From JAGOLU01 sp964542665 (GTDB taxonomy: Bacteria; Patescibacteriota; Microgenomatia; UBA1406; GWC2-37-13), in the NCBI GenBank assembly GCA_964542665.1, contig CAZIUF010000006.1, forward strand, positions 1-44,764: a stretch of 44,764 nt of DNA, given 5' to 3'. The notes below the pieces were generated by a model. The model was not told the DNA's origin and did no database searches. It was given only the letters and a program-made list of their open reading frames with translations. Positions within the stretch are counted from its first letter, which is position 1. Each line of letters begins with the position of its first letter. Made by a program: the position numbers and the translations under genes. This document shows, one piece after another, positions 1-5,930 of this stretch.

Positions 1-501
1 AGGTGAGAATGAAGCGTCGATGGCGATGTAGCCTGCCTCGGTGGCTTCGCGCTCTTCGGTTGGACTGAATCCATATCCGAATTGGACGATGGCTTCAAAG
101 TCGATCTTGCCTTTTTCGGTGGTGATCTCTGCGATGTACAGATCTTTGTTGACGACTTCGACATCACCTTCGATGTCTTTGGCGTAGATCTTGCCCTCGC
201 CCTTGGCGATAAGACTCATGGCATAGGTGCCCTCTTTGGGTACCTTGAATCGGACTTGCTTGAGTTGGAGGACGATATCGAGGAGTGACTCTTTGACACC
301 AGGAAGGGTGGTAAAGAGATGGGGAACGTTCGCAAACTTGATTGCGGTGATGACAGCGCCTGGGATCGCTGAAAGCAGGGTGCGGCGATAACTATTGCCG
401 AGAGTTTGACCAAATCCTTGGGCCAAAGGCTCAAAAACAAATGTCTCGTGTGATCCCTCAACAGCGACAGTGCGCTTGGTGTAAAAAGTAGGTGTATACA
501 T
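1..501 (-). CDS. rpoA: RNA polymerase subunit alpha, N-terminal part (cut by window edge)
   Basis: The first 167 codons of RNA polymerase alpha are present; the remainder lies beyond the left edge. Alpha dimerises and is the scaffold on which beta and beta' assemble. The alpha-NTD signature is at residues 25-40 (PLAQGFGQTLGNSYRR), followed by LLSAIPGAVITAIKF, which matches the family pattern. The ATG at 499-501 gives an open frame to the edge. It is the last gene visible in the ribosomal run, 4 nt after rpsD, as in classical alpha operons. No Shine-Dalgarno sequence precedes it; the upstream bases are AAATAACTCT. Confidence 0.95.
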   Translation of the reverse strand, partial: MYTPTFYTKRTVAVEGSHETFVFEPLAQGFGQTLGNSYRRTLLSAIPGAVITAIKFANVPHLFTTLPGVKESLLDIVLQLKQVRFKVPKEGTYAMSLIAKGEGKIYAKDIEGDVEVVNKDLYIAEITTEKGKIDFEAIVQFGYGFSPTEEREATEAGYIAIDASFSP

Positions 502-505
502 AGAG

Positions 506-1126
506 TTATTTAGAATAAAACTCAATAATAAGACGCATATTGATAAGTTTTTCGACTGTTTCGGAACTTGGTTTTTGCAAGACAGTTGCCTTCAAACCAT
601 CACGCTTGATCCACGTCGCTACTTGGATGTCCTTGCGAGCAAGGGCATTTTCGATGGCGGGGATTTTACTAGATGATTCTTTTTTGAATGAAACTGTCTC
701 ACCGACTTTGACTGCGTAAGAAGCAACAGTCAGCTTGCGATCGTTGACATTGATGTGTCCATGTGACACGAGCTGTCGAGCAGCTGCACGGGTCGGAGCA
801 AATCCTGATCGGTAGACGACGTTGTCGAGGCGTGACTCAAGTGCTTCACAGAAAAACTTTCCGGTGTTGCCGAGGGTGCGCTTGGCTTCCTCAAAATGGT
901 TTCCCATTTGTCTTTCACTGAGACCAAACATGAAGCGGAGCTTTTGCTTTTCGCGGAGCTGCTTGGCATGTTCTGAGACCTTACGACGCGTATTTGCACC
1001 ATGCTCTCCAGGAGGAGTTGAAAGTTTGCGCATGAGGTTGCTGTGGCTCTTGGACCCAAAGGTCTTGAGCTCGAGGTCAACCGCATTGCGGCGGGCAAGT
1101 CGATTTCGTGGTCCGGTGTATCTCAT
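506..1126 (-). CDS. rpsD: 30S ribosomal protein uS4
   Basis: uS4 binds 16S rRNA early and nucleates the body of the 30S subunit; it also helps form the mRNA entry site. The 206-residue length is normal. The N-terminus (MRYTGPRNRLARR) is basic, residues 90-100 read GKFFCEALESR, and an S4 RNA-binding domain follows with RLDNVVYRSGFAPTRAAARQ and LVSHGHINVNDRK. The zinc-type cysteine cluster seen in some uS4 N-termini is absent. It sits between rpsK and rpoA in the usual alpha-operon order. Confidence 0.97.
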   Translation of the reverse strand: MRYTGPRNRLARRNAVDLELKTFGSKSHSNLMRKLSTPPGEHGANTRRKVSEHAKQLREKQKLRFMFGLSERQMGNHFEEAKRTLGNTGKFFCEALESRLDNVVYRSGFAPTRAAARQLVSHGHINVNDRKLTVASYAVKVGETVSFKKESSSKIPAIENALARKDIQVATWIKRDGLKATVLQKPSSETVEKLINMRLIIEFYSK

Positions 1127-1176
1127 AAAAATCGGAAATAACTAATGATAAAACTGTTTTATAAATTTCAAATATA

Positions 1177-1563
1177 TTAGACTCTTCGTATCTTTGGCGC
1201 GCGTACCCCATTGTGTGGGATAGGAGTCACATCAACGATTTTGTCTACTTCACATCCACTGGCTTTGAGGACACGCATAGCTGCTTCTCGTCCTGGGCCG
1301 ATGCCACGGACAAATACATCAATTTTGCGAACGCCATGTTCATTGACTGCTTTTTGCATCGCTCCGTCTGTCGTGATCGTGGCTGCGTGGGGAGTGGATT
1401 TACGAGTACCGGTGAATCCGTGCATACCTGTTGATGCGACGATGATCGGGTTGTTTGCTTGGTCAGCGATGGTCACGATGGTGTTGTTGAACGTAGCCGT
1501 GATATGGACCAAGGCGTGATCAACTTGTCGTTTCTGTTTTGTTGGTTTTTTGGTTGGGGCCAT
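1177..1563 (-). CDS. rpsK: 30S ribosomal protein uS11
   Basis: uS11 lies on the 30S platform near the E-site mRNA. The 128-residue length is typical. Diagnostic segments are HITATFNNTIVTIAD near the start, GFTGTRKSTPHAA in the middle, and the basic C-terminus DVTPIPHNGVRAPKIRRV, which matches the family ending (PHNGCRPPKRRRV type). It lies between rpsM and rpsD in alpha-operon order. There is no Shine-Dalgarno site. Confidence 0.98.
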   Translation of the reverse strand: MAPTKKPTKQKRQVDHALVHITATFNNTIVTIADQANNPIIVASTGMHGFTGTRKSTPHAATITTDGAMQKAVNEHGVRKIDVFVRGIGPGREAAMRVLKASGCEVDKIVDVTPIPHNGVRAPKIRRV

Positions 1564-1586
1564 AGGTATGTGTGCGTTTTAGAATA

Positions 1587-2018
1587 TTATTTTTTTGCGG
1601 GTGCTGCTGCAGGCGCTGCTGCTTTAGCTGTCTCCATCTTGACCTGATCTTCTTTCTTCAAAGCTCCGACGGTCTTTCTCTTTCCTCGTTTGGTGCGGGC
1701 ATTTGACTTGGTTCTCTGTCCATTGACGGGTAGGTTACGAATATGTCGGATACCTCGATAACATCCGATCTCACGAAGTCGTTTGATGTTGTCGGTGGTC
1801 TCTTCGCGGAGGTCTCCCTCGACTTTGATGTGTGACTCGATGGCGACAGAGATCTTTTTGAGCTGTTCCTCAGTCATGTCTTTGATGCGTGTTGCAGGGT
1901 CAACCTTGGCTTGGGTCAAGACTTTTTTAGACAAAGTCCAGCCGATACCTTTCAAAATAGTGAGACCGTAATCGATGCGACGAGTGTCTGGTAATACGAT
2001 TCCAAAGAGACGTGCCAT
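1587..2018 (-). CDS. rpsM: 30S ribosomal protein uS13
   Basis: uS13 sits in the 30S head and forms intersubunit bridges to the 50S. The start MARLFGIVLPDTRRIDYGLT contains the helix-two-turn-helix entry. The rRNA-binding tail appears as GCYRGIRHIRNLPVNGQRT followed by NARTKRGKRK. At 143 residues it is longer than the roughly 120 usual, because of a Lys/Ala/Pro-rich tail ending AAAPAAAPAKK. Such tails are probably disordered. Confidence 0.97.
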   Translation of the reverse strand: MARLFGIVLPDTRRIDYGLTILKGIGWTLSKKVLTQAKVDPATRIKDMTEEQLKKISVAIESHIKVEGDLREETTDNIKRLREIGCYRGIRHIRNLPVNGQRTKSNARTKRGKRKTVGALKKEDQVKMETAKAAAPAAAPAKK

Positions 2019-2027
2019 AGAGATAAA

Positions 2028-2141
2028 TTAGCCTTGTCGTTGACGACATTTTGAATTTTTACATGTGACCTGCATCCGACCACGTCGTACAACAATACGA
2101 CAGGAAGGGCATCTTTTTTTGACTGCTGAGTGTGATTTCAT
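2028..2141 (-). CDS. rpmJ: 50S ribosomal protein bL36 (short gene)
   Basis: A 37-codon gene between infA and rpsM that reads MKSHSAVKKRCPSC then RIVVRRGRMQVTCKNSKCRQ and ends RQG. bL36 is a zinc-ribbon protein of the 50S peptidyl-transferase region. The four metal ligands are C11, C14, C27 and C32; the last is Cys where many bL36 proteins have His. Position and the C-terminal RQRQG are diagnostic. It starts 9 nt after the infA stop. Confidence 0.95.
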   Translation of the reverse strand: MKSHSAVKKRCPSCRIVVRRGRMQVTCKNSKCRQRQG

Positions 2142-2150
2142 AGATATAGG

Positions 2151-2384
2151 TTACGCTGCTTGTCGGAAAACAATGCGGCCGCGACCCATATCGTACTGAG
2201 TCACCTCGAAACGCACCTTGTCACCCGGTAATATCTTGATATAGTGCTTGCGCATCTTACCAGACAAATAGCACAATATGACGACTTCGCTGTCTTTCAC
2301 TTTCACCTCAAATAGGGTATTGGGTAGATTCTTCATGACCTCACCTTCCAATACAACCACTTGATTTGAGACTTGATTCGCCAT
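2151..2384 (-). CDS. infA: Translation initiation factor IF-1
   Basis: IF-1 occupies the 30S A site during initiation and assists IF-2 and IF-3. It is a single OB-fold protein; the 77 residues include VVLEGEVMKNLPNTLFEVKV, then YLSGKMRKHYIKILPGDKV and the C-terminal YDMGRGRIVFRQA, all typical (family form: G.MRk..IrIl.GD.V, YDl.kGRI..R). It lies between map and rpmJ as in most bacteria. The upstream bases TTTATTGCTCATAT are AT-rich and lack a Shine-Dalgarno site. Confidence 0.97.
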   Translation of the reverse strand: MANQVSNQVVVLEGEVMKNLPNTLFEVKVKDSEVVILCYLSGKMRKHYIKILPGDKVRFEVTQYDMGRGRIVFRQAA

Positions 2385-2408
2385 ATATGAGCAATAAATT
2401 GTACCACA

Positions 2409-3161
2409 TCACGTCAGAATATCCACGCCATTTTGAGTGACGAGCACAGTGTGCTCAAAGCAGGCAGCAAGGCTCCCATCGGCCGTATCGATCGACCAGC
2501 TCCTGGGATCGGTTTGGATGATCTTTTCGGTCGATTGGCTGTAAATGACCTCAATTGCAGCCACAAATCCGTCCTCGATCCGGTACCCCTTCTTTTTGTG
2601 GTGAGTGACATAATTGGGGATATAGGGGTCTTCGTGGAGCTCGCGCCCAATCCCATGACCGGTCAGGTCCTTCATGACCCGATATCCTGCCCCTTCGATC
2701 TGACTTTGCATGGTTTCACCGACGATGGACAGGTATTCCCCGACTTTGAGGCGGCTCAGGGTCAGTGCAAGGGCTTTTTGGCCAGCTTCCAAAAAACGCT
2801 CTTTTTTCGTATCAGCCACGTTGTCTACGATGATAGTCGTCGCCCAGTCAGCGTGGTACCCCTGATACAGCCCCCCGATATCAACCGTCAGCACGTCACC
2901 GGGCTTGAGGACATAGGATGAGGGTATGGTATGGACTGCCTGATTGTTCACAGCTGTGCAGGTGTTCCACTTGTACCCCTCGACGGTTTTGAATGATCCC
3001 TCGATGCCATGCTCGAGCAGGAGTTTCGTCGCATACTCCTCGACTGCCATGGTTGTCTGACCTGATTTGATCGAGGGGATGAGTATCGAGGTCACTGTCC
3101 GGAGTCTTCGTCCACACTCACGCATAGTGGCGATTTCAGCGGGTGTTTTGGCGTATGTCAT
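2409..3161 (-). CDS. map: Type I methionine aminopeptidase
   Basis: Removes the N-terminal methionine from nascent proteins. The 250-residue type I core is complete. The expected metal ligands can be placed at D94 and D105 (VDIGGLYQGYHADW), H169 (LTGHGIGRELHEDP), E204 (AAIEVIY) and E236 (FEHTVLV); the substrate-binding His is H77 (AVHTIP). The ATG at 3159-3161 has an extended -10 box (TGCTAGAAT) 9 nt upstream, so map and the genes after it can be transcribed independently of adk. The spacer to adk is occupied by a separate element on the other strand. Confidence 0.97.
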   Translation of the reverse strand: MTYAKTPAEIATMRECGRRLRTVTSILIPSIKSGQTTMAVEEYATKLLLEHGIEGSFKTVEGYKWNTCTAVNNQAVHTIPSSYVLKPGDVLTVDIGGLYQGYHADWATTIIVDNVADTKKERFLEAGQKALALTLSRLKVGEYLSIVGETMQSQIEGAGYRVMKDLTGHGIGRELHEDPYIPNYVTHHKKKGYRIEDGFVAAIEVIYSQSTEKIIQTDPRSWSIDTADGSLAACFEHTVLVTQNGVDILT

Positions 3162-3170
3162 GACAGGGCA

Positions 3171-3179
3171 ATTCTAGCA
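3171..3179 (-). promoter_or_regulatory. Extended -10 promoter of map
   Basis: On the minus strand the bases read TGCTAGAAT, an extended -10 box (TGn + TAGAAT). Nine nucleotides separate it from the map ATG, so the predicted start of transcription falls within a few bases of the start codon and the message would be leaderless or nearly so. No convincing -35 hexamer is seen. The location makes sense because the inserted element separates map from adk. Confidence 0.5.
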
Positions 3180-3265
3180 TACACGAGGCTCAAAAGCATG
3201 TATTTGGGTAGTTATTTGAGCTCAATGTGACTGTATAACGCGTAAATATGTGTATTATTTAGGGC

Positions 3266-3294
3266 TTGACATATATCTTATAATATTGTACTAT
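3266..3294 (+). promoter_or_regulatory. Consensus promoter of the structured RNA element
   Basis: TTGACA (3266-3271), a 17-bp spacer, then TACTAT (3289-3294). The predicted start is about 3301. The -35 is a perfect sigma-70 consensus and the architecture is identical to the tuf promoter in this window (TTGACA, 17 bp, TACTAT). It fires away from map, into the element at 3301-4460. A TATAAT at 3279-3284 is too close to this -35 box to be its partner. Confidence 0.75.
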
Positions 3295-3335
3295 GTACGT
3301 ACTTTGGGCTCATTCTGAGCTCAAGCACCTTACCA

Positions 3336-3361
3336 TATCGCCTCTAACGTGTATCGCTTCC
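3336..3361 (+). repeat. 5' arm of the long-range closing stem
   Basis: This segment is complementary to 4416-4441: 3336-3346 pairs with 4431-4441 and 3349-3361 with 4416-4428. The only mismatches are A3347/A4430 and C3348/A4429. U3359 opposite G4418 is a wobble pair, which is tolerated in RNA and so favours an RNA helix over a DNA inverted repeat. No target-site duplication is visible outside the arms. Confidence 0.7.
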
Positions 3362-3658
3362 ACTTAGATACATTTCGTGCTAAGTATTGGCATGTATTCA
3401 AAACATGTGCACTTTCTAGGATGTATCAAAAGGTGGGGAGAATGGTGAGGTCAAAACACAGAGGAAGACGAGGTGCACAAGCTTGCATCTCAACAGCCCT
3501 CTGTCGTCAATGACTTTACTACTGCTCCCTACCGCAAGTGTTGGGGATACAGTTACTACTCCCTCTCCTCAAAAAGGAGTGGGATAAAGCCTGTGTATTC
3601 GGGCAAACGTTCTCGCTCACCAGCGAGTCGCACCCATGCGTTAAATGGAAGGAGAATC

Positions 3659-4072
3659 ATGTTCTTCAAGACGCTTTCGATCGTGCTGGTCATCCTGACC
3701 AGCTCCTTCTTTGCCCCCGCCAGAGGGGCGAGCGCCGAGGTGATGAGCTATTCTATCACCACCAATATCCCCGTCGTGCGGGGCGAACCCTTCGATATTG
3801 TCGTGGAGTGCAATATCTCCGACCAACTCATCGGGTTCGAGATCTACCGCGATGGCGGAATGGTCTACGGAGAATACCCCGCCGTATGCAACTATGACGG
3901 ATGGTATATCTTTGAGACAACCTTTACGCGGACTTCGTTGTACGAGGTGCGCGTGACGGTGCCGGAAGTCGACCTGGGAGATGTTCTCAATTTCCCGGGC
4001 GTTACCGTCGCGAGTCTCACGATTGACCTGCGGCAGCGCCAGAAGGCGTTTATCCCCATGGTTATTCACTAA
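3659..4072 (+). CDS. Small exported protein embedded in the structured RNA element
   Basis: Unrecognised 137-residue protein. Residues 1-26 form a signal peptide (MFFKTLSIVLVILTSSFFAP then ARGASA). The mature part looks like a single beta-rich domain, with two cysteines (VECNISD and PAVCNYDG) and a C-terminal FIPMVIH. I chose the ATG at 3659, not the upstream in-frame ATG at 3473, because AAGGAG stands 4 nt before it and the upstream extension overlaps stable RNA hairpins. G+C is 201 of 360 in 3661-4020 (56%), clearly above its neighbours. The strong Shine-Dalgarno and base composition both suggest transfer. The function is unknown. Confidence 0.65.
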   Translation: MFFKTLSIVLVILTSSFFAPARGASAEVMSYSITTNIPVVRGEPFDIVVECNISDQLIGFEIYRDGGMVYGEYPAVCNYDGWYIFETTFTRTSLYEVRVTVPEVDLGDVLNFPGVTVASLTIDLRQRQKAFIPMVIH

Positions 4073-4415
4073 CAAGGGAACCGCACTCACAGCGGACATT
4101 CAAAATGTGAGAGACAAGTCGCGGTATACAGTCTGATTCGCTGTATATCATCCTAAGCCACTAACACAGGCGAACCTGTCACCAGACAGGAACTAACTTA
4201 GAAGGTAACTACTAAGTTGGCGGAGATGACACAAGGATGGGGTATTCAGTTGCCCGCTCATTAACTCTGCGAGAGCAGGATGCGTGAGTGATCCGGTCCA
4301 AGGAAATTCCCTCTTTTCACAAATCGTGAAAGTGCTGAGGAGCAAAGGATAGACATAATCGTCTATCACGAGTTGGATAGTCTAACGAATCGCTTTCTCT
4401 TACCACATGCTGGTA

Positions 4416-4441
4416 GGGAGCGATACACAATAGAGGCGATA
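4416..4441 (+). repeat. 3' arm of the long-range closing stem
   Basis: Pairs with 3336-3361 as described for the 5' arm. Its first half (4416-4424) can alternatively pair locally with 4389-4397, extended by TACCA (4401-4405) with TGGTA (4411-4415). The long-range and local helices are therefore mutually exclusive. Confidence 0.65.
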
Positions 4442-4510
4442 GTTCAGAACATTTCTGATCTACGTTGTCGCGCGAGTTCTTCTGCAGTCGAATAAATCAC
4501 TTAGTTTACC

Positions 4511-5638
4511 TTACGAAAAATAGATCGCTCGATAGATCTCATCGAGCTTGTCCAAGAAATCTTTCTTGCTAAAGTTATTTTTGACGAGGTAGTCGGCAAA
4601 TGCAATCAATGGACCTTTGTTGATGGTTGTGAGCTCGTTGATATCACGCGCTTCGCCAAACAAGCCCTTGCGATACTCGCGCTTCATCTGACGGGCATAC
4701 CGCAGCGCCTTGTCAGCATAGATCGTCAGGACGACCACATCGACATCGGGAAAGGTCTCTTTGAGATAGAGATACTCCTCCCAGGTGTATACCGAGCCAA
4801 GGATGACGACTGGTGACTCGGCCAGCAGGCGACGGATCTCATCAGTCGAGATGACTGCCATCGATGCGAGACCATGCTTCTTGCGGAAATCGAGGCGTAT
4901 CTTTTTGTGCACTTCCTCAGTGTGTTCAAGTTTGTGCGAATCGATATACTTGTTCACAATATCTCCAAATGAAAACCCGGGTATTCCTTTGGCTTGAAAG
5001 TGTTCCAAGGCTTCAGTTTTCCCCGATCCGGGTAGGCCGGTGATGCACAAGAGAGTCTTTTTCTTGTTTTTCCATTTGGACAGATGGTGATCGATGATCT
5101 CATTTCCGAGACTCTTCAAGATCTCTTCATTAACTTTTTCGACAGTAAGCTGAGCATCGACAACAGCAAGGATATCTTTTTTTTCATAGTGCTTGAGCAC
5201 AGGTCTGGTATTTTCTTCAAATTGTTGGATGCGCTTTTGCACCGCTTGGATGGTGTTGTCCTCACGTGCACTATCATCGCGCATCGATAGTCTCCACAGA
5301 GCTTCTTTTTCATCGATATGCAGATAGATCACTTTGGTCAGCGTTGCTTTGAACGCCTTTGCTTGTCCGATGGTGCGTGGAAATCCGTCCAGGATATATC
5401 CATGTGAGTACTCGCTGCGCTTGAGGTAGTCGCTCACGATCTCAATCGTTTTACTATCGGGGATGAGCGAGCCAGTGTTGATGATCTCCTTGACATGACG
5501 GCCCAAAGTCGTCTTTTCCTTGGCTATCTCTCTGAAAATATGACCTGTCGAAAGATAGGGGATCTTGAGCTGTTTCGAAAGTAAGTTGCCTTGTGTAGAT
5601 TTTCCTGCACCCTGTATGCCAAGCAATACAATGTTCAT
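4511..5638 (-). CDS. adk: Adenylate kinase fused to a UPF0200/dephospho-CoA-kinase-like P-loop domain
   Basis: Residues 1-175 are an adenylate kinase (ATP + AMP to 2 ADP): P-loop GIQGAGKST (7-15), AMP-site YLSTGHIFRE, LDGFPRT (83-89), and RDDSARED in a short LID without zinc cysteines. Residues 193-375 are a second P-loop domain: GLPGSGKT (201-208), then GIPGFSFGDIV, LDFRKKHGLASMAV and a late IAFADYLVKNN. These resemble the archaeal UPF0200 family (GxPGSGK, GIPVxSMGDV, LADYxIxN), whose substrate I do not know. Ordinary bacterial Adk is about 215 residues, so the 375-residue length is a real fusion with no stop or frame break between domains. It takes the classical adk slot, with rpmG inserted between it and secY. 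Confidence 0.85.
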   Translation of the reverse strand: MNIVLLGIQGAGKSTQGNLLSKQLKIPYLSTGHIFREIAKEKTTLGRHVKEIINTGSLIPDSKTIEIVSDYLKRSEYSHGYILDGFPRTIGQAKAFKATLTKVIYLHIDEKEALWRLSMRDDSAREDNTIQAVQKRIQQFEENTRPVLKHYEKKDILAVVDAQLTVEKVNEEILKSLGNEIIDHHLSKWKNKKKTLLCITGLPGSGKTEALEHFQAKGIPGFSFGDIVNKYIDSHKLEHTEEVHKKIRLDFRKKHGLASMAVISTDEIRRLLAESPVVILGSVYTWEEYLYLKETFPDVDVVVLTIYADKALRYARQMKREYRKGLFGEARDINELTTINKGPLIAFADYLVKNNFSKKDFLDKLDEIYRAIYFS

Positions 5639-5650
5639 GACGATATTGTA

Positions 5651-5824
5651 TCAGCCCAACTTCTTCTTTTCCTTATGAGTGTGATGAGCACCACAGGTAG
5701 GACAGAACTTTTTGGCTACCAGTGATTCTGTAGTGTTCACTTTATTTTTGGTAGTGACGTAATTCTGTGATCCACAAGTATCACAAACGAGACCGAGTCT
5801 GACGCGTGAGCTTTTTTTTGCCAT
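5651..5824 (-). CDS. rpmG: 50S ribosomal protein bL33 (short gene)
   Basis: A 57-codon gene reading MAKKSSRVRLGLVCDTCGSQ, then NYVTTKNKVNTTESLVAKKF, then CPTCGAHHTHKEKKKLG. The zinc-ribbon pairs are C14/C17 and C41/C44, and NYVTTKNK is the family core. bL33 binds the 50S near the E site. It lies 12 nt before adk and about 100 nt after secY, which is an unusual place for rpmG. It ends in TGA. Confidence 0.93.
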   Translation of the reverse strand: MAKKSSRVRLGLVCDTCGSQNYVTTKNKVNTTESLVAKKFCPTCGAHHTHKEKKKLG

Positions 5825-5930
5825 ATGAATATAAAAATATCAAATACTAAACACTAAACTCTAAATGTTAGACTATCAAGATCATTCTCCATTTTACGTT
5901 CTACACTCTACGTTCTACATTTTCCGTTCC
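5825..5930 (-). repeat. Repeat-filled leader between secY and rpmG
   Basis: Read on the minus strand, this spacer contains GTAGAACGTAGAGTGTAGAA and, closer to rpmG, TTTAGAGTTTAGTGTTTAGT. The same low-complexity motifs recur upstream of the genes at 23041 and 43300-44163. They are degenerate tandem copies with a period near 7 nt. No convincing promoter is seen within them. Confidence 0.6.

Larger units (their letters stand above)
3301..4460 (+). ncRNA. Candidate large structured RNA with closing long-range stem and an embedded ORF
   Basis: Not a family I recognise. Starting just after a consensus promoter, this 1.16-kb stretch runs antisense to the ribosomal cluster between adk and map. Its ends pair: 3336-3361 with 4416-4441, an 11-bp and a 13-bp helix (one G-U) around a 2x2 internal loop. 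Clear local hairpins (arms): 3303-3311/3317-3325, 3362-3367/3380-3385, 3391-3395/3403-3407, 3470-3477/3484-3491 enclosed by 3458-3464/3498-3504, 3565-3569/3575-3579, 3612-3617/3622-3627, 4124-4131/4141-4148, 4175-4180/4185-4190, 4195-4201/4212-4218, a GAGA tetraloop hairpin near 4266-4280, 4315-4320/4326-4331, 4348-4354/4361-4367 and 4444-4449/4453-4458. A signal-peptide ORF occupies 3659-4072. Group I and II intron cores, RNase P and tmRNA signatures were looked for and not seen. The 3' boundary is uncertain because no T-rich terminator is evident. Confidence 0.6.

Noticed and set aside
82..1647. Plus-strand ORFs opposite rpoA, rpsD, rpsK and rpsM
   Set aside because: Shadow frames of confidently identified ribosomal genes, with no family resemblance or initiation signals.
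3279..3284. TATAAT as the -10 of the RNA element promoter
   Set aside because: It is only 7 nt from TTGACA; the TACTAT at 17 bp is the valid partner.
3473..3658. 62-residue N-terminal extension of the embedded ORF
   Set aside because: It covers two clear RNA hairpins, lacks a ribosome-binding site, and would bury the signal peptide. The ATG at 3659 has both a Shine-Dalgarno site and a signal peptide directly after it.
3336..4441. Simple transposon with terminal inverted repeats
   Set aside because: Not excluded, but disfavoured: no transposase, no target duplication seen, an inverted repeat with a G-U wobble, and dense internal RNA hairpins.
3301..4460. Group I or group II intron, RNase P RNA or tmRNA as the identity of the structured element
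   Set aside because: ATAGTC near 4377 resembles part of a group I S element, but no partner R/Q/P elements were found. No group II domain V, no RNase P GAGGAAAGTCC and no tRNA-like CCA end are visible. The flanking genes are intact, so it is not inside an exon.
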